Source: Thermodesulfovibrionia bacterium (GTDB lineage: Bacteria; Nitrospirota; Thermodesulfovibrionia; UBA6902). Taken from it: a stretch of 15,271 bases of DNA. Under the pieces are notes generated by a model. The model was not told the DNA's origin, did not search any database, and saw nothing but the letters and a program-made list of their open reading frames with translations. Each line of letters starts with the position of its first letter. The stretch's first letter is position 1. The translations under genes were made by a program, and so were the position numbers. Location: the NCBI GenBank assembly GCA_947258735.1, contig CAMYJJ010000045.1:1-15271 (forward strand), written 5' to 3'. This document shows positions 1-8,392 of the stretch, piece by piece.

Positions 1-1
1 A

Positions 2-67
2 ATCAGTTCAACTTCTGATCATAACCTTGAGGAAAAGACAGCTGAGAACTACATCCAGTTGGGCTGA
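2..67 (+). CDS. Possible 3' end of an upstream gene (partial)
   Basis: From base 2 one frame is open to a TGA at 65-67 and reads ISSTSDHNLEEKTAENYIQLG, a composition that looks like a real polar protein C-terminus. The gene body would lie outside the window. It is only 21 codons, so this may be chance; no family is recognised. A short hairpin (GGGTG at 98-102, CACCC at 107-111, four-base loop) follows but lacks a T-run. Confidence 0.25.
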   Translation: MSSTSDHNLEEKTAENYIQLG

Positions 68-363
68 TGTTTATCCGAATGGTTCGATTGACTAAAAGGG
101 TGCGTACACCCACACGCTATTGGCAACTTCTATCTCACCGTATTTAGTCCTTGAATGCTGCAAATTTTATTAATATGGCGGCCAGTTTAGATTTATACAT
201 ATTCCAACTCTCTTGGTGCAATAGGTCTTCCTCTGAATTCGAGAATCGCTTTAACCTAAATAATTCGCGAAAACTTGTCGATCATGTTATTTCACATTAC
301 AATTTTACTTATTGTTGTAAAGGTCTTCATACCTTAGATTTAATCACATTTGTCCCAATTATC
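68..363. other. Non-coding stretch, nothing recognised
   Basis: An A/T-rich stretch without a convincing gene. The longest open frame (151-375) has no ribosome site and reads as low-quality hydrophobic and aromatic sequence without a family signature. It probably separates an upstream gene from the RyR operon. Confidence 0.5.
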
Positions 364-392
364 TTGAATTATTAAAGAGTTAATGTTTTAAT
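364..392 (+). promoter_or_regulatory. Candidate sigma70 promoter of the RyR operon
   Basis: TTGAAT (364-369), a 17-base spacer and TTTAAT (387-392) give a reasonable housekeeping -35/-10 pair. Transcription would start near base 399, about 20 bases ahead of the ATG at 419. The genes downstream follow closely on the same strand with no obvious terminator, so this would serve the whole group up to about 8390. Read by eye only; the A/T richness makes chance matches likely. Confidence 0.35.
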
Positions 393-418
393 ATCCAAAA
401 ACATGCCCCGGAGGTAGA

Positions 419-670
419 ATGAATAATATTGATAATGAAACACTCGAGCGACTTGCAGAAGCCGCACACAAGGTATGGATGGATGGCAAGCTTCGAGATG
501 GCTGGAAGTATGGGCCTGAAACAGATAAAGACAACAAGATTCACAGCTGTCTTGTGCCTTATGATCAGTTAAGTGAGTCGGACAAGGATTCGGATCGTGA
601 TATGGTCCGGGGTATTCCTGATATTTTGGCCGCTGCCGGCTACAAAATGGTTAAGTCAGACGAAAAGTAA
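419..670 (+). CDS. Small stand-alone RyR-domain protein
   Basis: An 83-residue protein that is essentially one RyR (ryanodine-receptor repeat) domain. The diagnostic run is LAEAAHKVWMDGKLRDGWKY (residues 11-30), followed by the conserved 'LVPYDQLSESDKDSDRDMV' block and a final helix ending AAGYKM. In animals the repeat lies in the ryanodine receptor. In bacteria, single RyR domains occur beside TIR, SLOG and ATPase genes and have been proposed, in comparative-genomic work on nucleotide-based conflict systems, to bind nucleotide-type ligands. The start is supported by GGAGGT at 410-415, rather close to the ATG. No signal peptide or membrane segment is present, so it should be cytosolic. It is the first gene of the operon and probably a ligand-sensing or adaptor subunit for the ATPase encoded next; that role is inferred. 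Confidence 0.85.
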   Translation: MNNIDNETLERLAEAAHKVWMDGKLRDGWKYGPETDKDNKIHSCLVPYDQLSESDKDSDRDMVRGIPDILAAAGYKMVKSDEK

Positions 671-719
671 TAGTCTCATTTAGATTCCAATATAACTGTG
701 TGTCGACTGCTGTATGAAA

Positions 720-727
720 AAGGGGAG
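720..727 (+). promoter_or_regulatory. Ribosome binding site that decides the AAA+ gene start
   Basis: AAGGGGAG lies four bases ahead of the ATG at 732. The in-frame ATG at 714 overlaps this element and has no Shine-Dalgarno of its own, so translation most likely begins at 732 (MAKKTASKKK). Confidence 0.6.
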
Positions 728-731
728 TAAT

Positions 732-2810
732 ATGGCAAAAAAAACTGCTTCTAAAAAGAAAACATCAAAAAGTCCTGGTAAAAGTACTAATTCGAATCCG
801 AGTATATTCGTCACAGGTGATGCGAGCATAGACAGGTTTATCTACCTTGAAGATGTTCAGGATAAGCCTGCAAATCTCCGGGATGCCTGGGTTGATGCGA
901 AACGTTTTTGGAGAGTTAATCTGGATGGTGGTTCCGGGAATCTCATTCAGTATTTAAAAGCTGCCGGGATAAATGCTGCTGATCCCTGCCCCAAACCTCA
1001 TGACATTGCAGAATCTATTTATATTTTGACACGGGGAAGAGAAAAAAAAGACCAGAAATGGTGCATTGGCCAGGCTATAACAGCTGGTGAACGTGAATAT
1101 CCATCGGGTGAATTAGAAAAATGTTCATATGAAATAGCATCTGACAGCACACCAGCGGTCATTCTTGATTTTAATCAGGGCTGGTTATTAAAGAACAAGG
1201 ATGCAGTTAAGAGTTTTCTTAGAAACAGACAGTATATTGTCAGAACACACGATCCTTTGATAGAAAATTGGAAGAACGTTCGAAAACAGGGGAAAAAGAA
1301 AGGTATATGGTTTTCTCCTATACAGGATATGGCAAATGGTTCACTCTGGTTCCCGGGAAACTGGGAAAATATGCGTGAGAGGTTACTTGTTTATCTTCAG
1401 ACAGATAACACAATCTGGCAGAAAGGAAAATGGCAGCAGTATGTTGTAATTCAAATATCATATGATGGTGTTTTTGTAGTGGGGCCAGGTATTGCTGATA
1501 AGGGGAAATTATTAATTTACAAAGGTGATCAACCTGGCTCTTTTTTAAGGAAAGGATATGGGACTGTAGTAGCAGGCGGGATAGTTTTTGTTTATTCATT
1601 GACTAAGCCACTGTTTTCATCCACTACACTTAATAAGGATAATATTCTTGATTCTGCAAAAGCGGGGCTTGCACGAATTCGTACAGTGGTAAAGGAAGGG
1701 TACGTTGGGCCTAAGGATAAAGAAGACAACTGGAAACAACCTACAGCAACAAATCTTCCGGTAACGGTCTTAGAACATGCTGATATAAAAGATATTATTT
1801 TATATAATAAACCTCCCATTGCAAATACTAAAACAGCTTGCGAAATAATATGCTGCAGTGATAATGATCTTCGTGAAAAGACTGTCTTTAGTCTTGGCAA
1901 CCTGTTAACATCATCTCCTGATTATGCTGACACACTGCTTCGACTCACCAGTAGAGTAGAAGCCCATGTTAATAATGGTAAGGATATGCTTTCTTTTTCA
2001 ATCTTTGGCGGTCCTGGATCCGGGAAGTCTTTTATTGCTAAACAGATAGCTAAAGTCGTTGATAATCCGTCGAAAAGTAAGTTTGAATTCCTGACATATA
2101 ATATCTCCCAGTTTGATGATAGTTCACGTCTTTTATATGCCTTCAAAGAGATTCAGACAGCCAGTACTCAAGGGAAAATACCATTTGTTCTATGGGATGA
2201 ATTTGAAACTTCTTATAGAGGGGAAAAAGCCGGCTGGATATCTTCTTTTCTCATGCCTATGCAGGATGCTGAATTTTTTGACGGCATGAGTAATCGTGGT
2301 CTTGGTAAATGTATTTTTGTATTTATCGGGGGCACATTCAAGGATGACCATGAGTTTAATAAATGGGCATCATCTGATGAGGGGAAGAATTTAAAGGGGC
2401 CGGATTTTCACAGCAGGCTGAGCAGCAGCCTGACTGTTCCTTCGGTAGTCCTTTCTCCTGATTCGAAAAATTCGAGCGACCCTGCATTGCTTGTAAGGGC
2501 AGTGCTGATCAGGGCTTTTCTAAAAAAACAGGAAAAGCTCGAATCAATATCTCAGGATGTTCTTGCCTTCCTGTTGCATGTTCCTTTAGAACATGGCGTG
2601 CGTAGTCTGGAGAAAATAATCTCCGCAAGTGAATTGAGCAAGACAACCTTTTTTGATTCAATTCACCTGCCATCCCTTGACGTGCTTCAATTGCATGTCG
2701 ATGAATCAAAATTAGAAAAGAGAAAGTCTATTAATAGCTATCTCAATTATATTAAACTTCATTACTACCAGGATATGCCTCTTGAGCTTGAGTGGAGCAA
2801 GAAGGATTAA
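732..2810 (+). CDS. PfkB/ribokinase-like domain fused to AAA+ ATPase
   Basis: A 692-residue two-domain protein, numbered here from the ATG at 732. A lysine/serine-rich basic tail (1-25) leads into a region resembling the ribokinase/PfkB fold: a first strand VTGDASID (27-34), then DGGSGN (65-70), matching the N-terminal PfkB signature. The usual C-terminal GAGD catalytic motif is replaced by KGYGTVVAGG (about 276-285), so kinase activity is doubtful and the domain may only bind a ligand. The C-terminal half is a AAA+ module: Walker A GGPGSGKS (426-433, bases 2007-2030), Walker B FVLWDE (about 485-490), a sensor-1-like strand FVFIGG, a candidate arginine finger in DFHSRL, and a sensor-2 lid GVRSLEKI. 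It is probably a remodelling or signal-gated ATPase working with the RyR protein. The gap to the preceding gene is 61 bases and the next gene starts 21 bases downstream. The AAA+ call is firm; the PfkB call is moderate; the function is inferred. Confidence 0.8.
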   Translation: MAKKTASKKKTSKSPGKSTNSNPSIFVTGDASIDRFIYLEDVQDKPANLRDAWVDAKRFWRVNLDGGSGNLIQYLKAAGINAADPCPKPHDIAESIYILTRGREKKDQKWCIGQAITAGEREYPSGELEKCSYEIASDSTPAVILDFNQGWLLKNKDAVKSFLRNRQYIVRTHDPLIENWKNVRKQGKKKGIWFSPIQDMANGSLWFPGNWENMRERLLVYLQTDNTIWQKGKWQQYVVIQISYDGVFVVGPGIADKGKLLIYKGDQPGSFLRKGYGTVVAGGIVFVYSLTKPLFSSTTLNKDNILDSAKAGLARIRTVVKEGYVGPKDKEDNWKQPTATNLPVTVLEHADIKDIILYNKPPIANTKTACEIICCSDNDLREKTVFSLGNLLTSSPDYADTLLRLTSRVEAHVNNGKDMLSFSIFGGPGSGKSFIAKQIAKVVDNPSKSKFEFLTYNISQFDDSSRLLYAFKEIQTASTQGKIPFVLWDEFETSYRGEKAGWISSFLMPMQDAEFFDGMSNRGLGKCIFVFIGGTFKDDHEFNKWASSDEGKNLKGPDFHSRLSSSLTVPSVVLSPDSKNSSDPALLVRAVLIRAFLKKQEKLESISQDVLAFLLHVPLEHGVRSLEKIISASELSKTTFFDSIHLPSLDVLQLHVDESKLEKRKSINSYLNYIKLHYYQDMPLELEWSKKD

Positions 2811-2831
2811 CATCTTGAAATATTGAGTCTT

Positions 2832-4576
2832 ATGAGGGATATTCTCGCCATACCATTCCGAATTACAATCGGCGTCACTGGTCACCGTACACTGGAAAAT
2901 GTTGATGAGTTGCGTCCGACGATCCATAAGGTTATCGAAGATATCTTTAAGAAAAATCCAGAGGCAAACACAGCAAACACACGGAAATAAAACTGTCTGT
3001 ATTGTCTCCGCTTGCGGAAGGTGCTGACACGCTTGTTGCGAAAGAAGTGTTTGCATATGATAACGACTCAATGCTCAAGGTTGTTCTTCCGCTGAATAAG
3101 TCAGATTACCTTGAGGATTTTAAGTCTGGAGAGTCAAAAGAAGAATTCAGACAATTACTGTCACAGGCAAGATATTCACTTACATTGCGGGAAAGGGATT
3201 TGAAAGACGACTATCCTTTGGCAATGCTTGGCGATGCAAGAAGGAATGCTTATGAAGATGTTGGTAAGTTTGTTGTTGAACGCTGCGATATATTAATTGC
3301 AATATGGGACGGTGAGCCCTCCAGGAGCAGGGCAGAATGCGGAACTGCAGATATTGTACATTATGCAGAGGAAGTTAATTGTCCCCATTACATTATAAAT
3401 CCAGCGAACCCATCTCAATATAAATGTATAAAGGGTGAGGGAATATTAAAGGACTTATTGAATAAAGTAGATGCATTTAACAAACATATAATCAAAGCCC
3501 CACCACAGGAAGAGTATATTCAGAATGAATATGATGAGCTTTTTTCAGAGGAGAAAATGCCGGAAGCAAAGAATATCCCGGAGGTAGTTAAAACCCTTAT
3601 CAAAGAAAAACTCATTCCATACTATACTGTAGCATCGTCTGTAGCTAAAGAGTGCCAGAACACGCACCACAAGACAGGTAAGAAGGCCTTCTGGCTGGCT
3701 TTCCTGGCAGTTGTCATTGTTGGTTTTGGCATCATTTTTCTTCATACTCCTTCTTATATATTTGGTATTGAGTTCGTTATTCTGGGCTATATCTTTTTCA
3801 CAATATGGAGGGCAGACAGGAAGAGGGTACACAAGAACTGGATAGAACACCGCTTTCTTGCTGAGCGTATTCGTTCCGGTTTGTTTATGGCAGCATCCGG
3901 AGTGGAGATATCACCTTTTTTTATCAGAAAACGTGTAGTACATACTGAAGACTCCAAGACGGCTACCATTACAGAACGTTTTTTCAGATGGAGTATTTCT
4001 TTATTGAGGAGACAGAAGTTAACCCCCAGGGATTCAAGCAGCTGGATGCTCCTTGCCTTCAAGGAGATATGGGGGGAGATGCCTAAACTGGCACGGTGCA
4101 GTGAGGATACATGTCAGGAAGTAGGAGATTATTTGACAAAGGCATGGATCGAAGAGCAGATCAATTATCATACAGAAAAATATAAGGATAACCAATTTAA
4201 AGATATTATCGATGAAATGAAGGGTGAACTAATATTTTTCATTGCATTTGGTCTCGCCCTTGCCCATTTCATTATTCCTATGATCGATGAACAGTTCCAT
4301 CACTCCGTGTCGGCCAACATACTGACTCTTGCCACTCTGATATTCCCACCGCTTGCAGCTACGATTGAATCGATCAGGTTTCATAGTGAATACAAAAGGC
4401 TTTATGTCAGAAGCAGGAAGCTGACGGTAGAGTTGAATGAACTGAAGGGCTCCTTCAGGCTACTTTCACCCGGCAAGCTTGAATATCTTGTGCGGAAGAC
4501 AGAGAAGATCATGCTTAATGAATCTAGAGAGTGGTTAGCGCTTATGAGTCCCTTGGAATTGCATAAGGTTGTTTAA
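2832..4576 (+). pseudogene. SLOG nucleotide-binding domain with two SLATT-type membrane modules; one frameshift
   Basis: The frame from the ATG at 2832 reads MRDILAIPFRITIGVTGHRT and runs into a stop near 2990. The rest (LSVLSPLAEGADTLVA onward) continues in the -1 frame to 4576. Restoring one A in the A-run 2952-2956 gives a continuous protein of about 581 residues. The N-terminal part is a SLOG-type Rossmann domain: GVTGHR, LSPLAEGAD, and DILIAIWDGEPS followed by GTADIVHYA, a family thought to bind or make nucleotide-derived signals. Then comes a helix pair across the membrane (about 3689-3742 and 3758-3808) with the following helix WIEHRFLAERIRSGLF, which is the SLATT pattern. A second helix pair (about 4226-4287 and 4310-4375) is followed by another long charged helix. 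SLATT domains are proposed pore-forming effectors in immunity systems. The gene lies between the AAA+ ATPase and the STAND gene with short gaps. The frameshift may be real or a homopolymer sequencing error; all other residues look conserved. Confidence 0.75.
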
Positions 4577-4622
4577 TAATAAAATTGTACGGTTTTGAAA
4601 ATATCCCATACGGTATTAACTA

Positions 4623-7600
4623 ATGAAAAAGGACAATCTACCAAATCGCTGGAGGATTGTAAAAGTTTTTATCTCCTCTACTTTCCGCGACATGCATGCG
4701 GAGCGGGATCAGCTGGTTAGATTTGTTTTCCCTGAACTGAAGGAAAAGTGTCGCAAGAGGAAAGTTCATCTTATTGATGTAGATCTTCGGTGGGGAGTTT
4801 CAGAGGAAGATGCCGAAGGTGGTAAGGCACTGGATATATGTCTGGATGAGATTGACGCATGCAGGCCTTATTTTCTCGGTTTATTAGGGCATCGGTATGG
4901 TTTTACACCAGAAGGACAGGAACATTCCATTACTGCCCAAGAGATTTTTCATGGGGTTTTCATAATGATGTTCCAAATCAGGTTGTTGATATTAGAAAGA
5001 TTATTGATGGGAAATTAGAGGGTGAAACTCTCTCTGATGAACAGCTGAACTGTTTGATTCAATGTTATCCTTATGATCCAGAGAAGAATAAGTATCTTCT
5101 GAAAGAAGGTGTGACGAATGAAGACCTAAAGATCATTCGAACTGTATTTAAAAGATATTCAGTTTACCAGCAAGAGCGCAGTTTTTTCTTTTTCCGTACA
5201 GAGGAATTGTCTCGAGAATTAGCTGGAGATAAAATAGCTGACTTCTTTGAGACTAATGATACTAACAGGAAGAGACTTGAAGAACTAAACGATGCTATCA
5301 AAGATGATAAATATGGATTGCGGTGTTTTGAATACGATCACCTTGAACCGGTTGATGAAAAAGATGAAACGGCATTTAGCAGAAAGGTCGCAAATGCTCT
5401 CTGGTCAAAAATTGAAGCGGAAATTGAAGAGAAGTTAGAAGTTTCAGAAGAAAAAGACTGGCTTGAGGAAGAAGCAGAGTTTCATGAGCTTTTCATGGCT
5501 GACCGTACTCAGAGGTTTGTTGGCAGGAAAGATATACTAGATAAAATGCACTCCTTTTGTAGGGGCGATTGGCCGATCGCCCAAGCTGAGGGCGTTTCGC
5601 AATACGTCCCTATGCCAAATGTCATGGTAATTTCAGGGGAACCGGGATGTGGGAAATCTGCACTATTTGCACGTTTTACTGAAGAAATAATGCATTAGCA
5701 TCCGGATTGGATGATAATTCCACATTTTGTTGGCGCATCTCCTGTATCAACAAACCTTAGACAAACACTCCTGAGTTTTTGCTCTCAATTAAACAGAAGG
5801 ATTAAATCAACAGAAAAAGTGCCAGAAGATATCAAAGAACTTATAAAGATATTTCCTGCATTACTGGATAATGCTGCCGAACAAAAGAAGGTTTTACTTA
5901 TACTTGACGCTGCCAATCAGTTTGAGGATGCAGACAACGCCCATAATATGCAATGGCTGCCCCAGGATTTGCCTATAAATGTCAAGGTGGTTATCAGCAC
6001 CTTGGCAGGAAAGGTTCATGACAGTCTGTTGGCTAGGCGTGACGCTCCTTCGGTTGAACAGGTGCATGGTCTGGACGAAGAGGAGATAAAAGAGCTCGTC
6101 CATGAATACCTCCGGGAAATTAGGCATGAATTCCCCGGCCCAAAGGTTGAGGATGCTTTTTTTACTAAAATCAGGAAAGGAAATCCTCTCTATATCCTGG
6201 TGGCTCTTGAAGAGTTGCGTATATTTGGCCAGTTCAAAGCATTGGCAGACAGGATAAACCAACTGCCTGATGATGTGCCGGCACTTTTTGGCCAGGTGTT
6301 AAAGCGGATTGAGTCGGATTTCAACCCTGACCTTGTGCAAGACTGCATGTCCTATATCGCCTGCGGTAGGCAGGGTATGACCGGCGAGGAACTTCAGTCT
6401 CTTCTCTATTGCCATGCACCCCGACATGACTCGGAATTGTGTCCCGACAAATTACCGGATATGCTCTGGGCACGGCTTTTTCGAGCCTTTGGTCCGTATC
6501 TCTTTGAGCGATCCGGAGTCATTGATTTTTTCCATGGTCAGCTCAAGGAAGCAGTGGGTAAACGGTATTTGAAAGACAAGGAAGACCGAAATAACTGTCA
6601 TCAAATCATTGGTGATTATTTTGATACACGATGGCAGGAGCCGTATCACAGAGCAATAGATGAGTTGCCTCATCAAAGGAACAAAGCAACTGATTTCAAG
6701 GGGCTTGAAGATGTGCTCACTGATCTTGAGTTCATCGAGGCCAAATGTGCCGCCGGGATGACTTATGGGCTTATTAATGATTATCTTGTCGCTTTGGCTG
6801 ATGCGGATGCATCTATGCCTGAATACAGACGAATTGAGACATTCAAGGCTTTTTCCCAGGGGCAGTCCCATATTCTAAATCTGTATCCTGAGCTTACTTT
6901 TCAGCAGGCGATCAATCAACCGGATGTTTCATTACCGTTCCAGGCCGCACAACAGTTGCTTGGTGCCAGTAAGATCGAGCGGCCATGGGTTGAATGGAAG
7001 AATAAACCTCAACACAAATCACCATGCATAATGACCCTGGCCGGTCATTCAAAATGGGTAAACTTCTGCGCCTATTCACCGGATGGCAGCCGCATCGTCT
7101 CGGCTTCCGAGGATAATACCCTCAAGGTGTGGGATGCTGAAACTGGCGCGGAAGTAGCCACCTTGGCTGGTCATTCAGAGCAGGTAGCTTCCTGCGCCTT
7201 TTCACCGGATGGCAGCCGTATCGTTTCGGTTTCCGAGGACAATACCCTCAAGGTTTGGGACGTTGTTACAGGTGCGAAAATCACCACCTTGGCCGGTCAT
7301 TCACAATCGGTAGAATCCTGCGATTATTCACCGAGTGGCAGCCGTATCGTCTCGGCTTCCGTGGACAACATCCTCAAAGTTTGGGACGCTGGTACAGGTG
7401 CGAAAATCACCACCCTGGCCGGTCATTCAGGCTCGGTAACATCCTGCGCCTATTCACCGGATGGCAGCCGCATCGTCTCGGCTTCCGAGGATAATACCCT
7501 CAAGGTGTGGGACGCTGAAACTGGCGCGGAAATCGCCACCCTGGCCGGTCATTCAAACGGGGTAACATCTTGTGCATATTCGCCGGATGGCAGCCGCATC

Positions 7601-8392
7601 GTCTCGGCTTCCGAGGACAAAACCCTCAAGGTGTGGGACGCTGAAACAGGTTCGGAAATCACAACCCTGACCGGTCATTCATACATTGTGCATTCCTGTG
7701 CCTATTCGCCGGATGGCAGTCGTATCGTCTCGGCTTCCTGGGACAATACCCTCAAGCTGTGGGATGCTGGAACAGGTGCGAAAATCGCCACCTTGGCCGG
7801 TCATTTAAACTTGGGAATATCCAGTGCCTATTTGCCGGATAACAACCGTATCGTCTCGGCTTCCTATGACAATATTCTCAAGCTGTGGGACGCTGAAACA
7901 GGCGCAATAATTGCTGCGTTTTCTGGGAATGGAAGCTTATCTACTGTTAATTTCTCAACATCAGGACAAATAATAGCCGGTGACAAAGGAGGAACAATTT
8001 ATTTTCTTACCTTAAAAAACATCAATTTCTCACCACCATTTACCACACCAGAAAAACTCTACCGTGACAAGGAAATCAGCGCCCTATGTAAATGGTGCGG
8101 CACCCGCTTTAACCCAAAAGACAAAATCATCGACGCCATCCGTTCCATAAACAGCCACCTCTCACCAGATCAGTCTCCCTGCACATCACTCCCGCAAGAA
8201 GCCTGGGATGAACCAATACTCAACTCCGAGTGCCCCCACTGCCACAAACCACTCAAGTTGAATCCGTTTCTGGTGGAAGGCAAAAAAAAAGTGATCTCGA
8301 ACGCTGGAGACTCGAAAATTGTGGAGTTAATGTACCGAAATATTTCAAACTCAACAACAGTATATCATCAACAGGAAGTTAAATATCTTTGA
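4623..8392 (+). pseudogene. DUF4062 - STAND P-loop NTPase - WD40 - zinc ribbon protein, broken by frameshift and amber stop
   Basis: About 1256 residues if restored. The N-terminus is a DUF4062 domain (KVFISSTFRDMHAERDQL, VDLRWGV, YFLGLLGHRYG). The frame shifts at the T-run 4957-4960: HGV continues as FHNDVPNQVVDIRK in the -1 frame. The P-loop GEPGCGKS is at 5636-5659 and the Walker B region is ILDAANQFEDADNA. Between them a TAG at 5696-5698 interrupts otherwise continuous homology (EEIMH-stop-HPDWMIIPHFVGASP). Seven WD40 repeats follow (7034-7915), then a degenerate eighth and a zinc ribbon with CKWC and CPHC pairs (about 8087-8250). The architecture is NLR-like: DUF4062 with NACHT-type ATPase and WD40 resembles animal TEP1/NWD1. 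The sensor would be the propeller and the NTPase the oligomerising switch. The last roughly 30 codons (after about 8285) may come from the adjoining insertion element. It is paralogous to the gene at 12089-15199. Family call firm; whether it is functional is uncertain. Confidence 0.8.
7034..7915 (+). repeat. Array of seven WD40 repeats, exact 126-bp period
   Basis: Units begin with TLAGHS or a close variant at 7034, 7160, 7286, 7412, 7538, 7664 and 7790, exactly 126 bases (42 residues) apart. Each carries the pattern SPDGSRIVSAS-DNTLKVWDA-TGA. Seven units fit a closed beta-propeller. Units 1 and 4 are almost identical in DNA over about 80 bases (from TATTCACCGGATGGC on), which points to recent duplication or gene conversion. 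An eighth, decayed unit (AFSGNGSLS onward) follows. Confidence 0.9.

Noticed and set aside
98..111. Rho-independent terminator (GGGTG/CACCC hairpin)
   Set aside because: Only a 5-bp stem and no following T-run.
151..375. Open frame of 74 codons before the RyR gene
   Set aside because: No ribosome site, no recognisable motif, A/T-rich composition; overlaps the likely promoter region.
2948..2960. Programmed -1 frameshifting at the A-run in the SLOG gene
   Set aside because: The heptamer is not a canonical X-XXY-YYZ slippery site in the zero frame (a G interrupts), and I see no clear stimulatory hairpin.
4953..4962. Programmed -1 frameshifting at GGGGTTTT
   Set aside because: In the zero frame the codons are GGG GTT TTC, which does not give the required tandem slip; a simple one-base loss is enough.
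7255..7494. 79-codon frame within the WD40 region with an internal repeat
   Set aside because: It is the shifted reading of the periodic WD40 DNA; its repeats follow from the 126-bp period.
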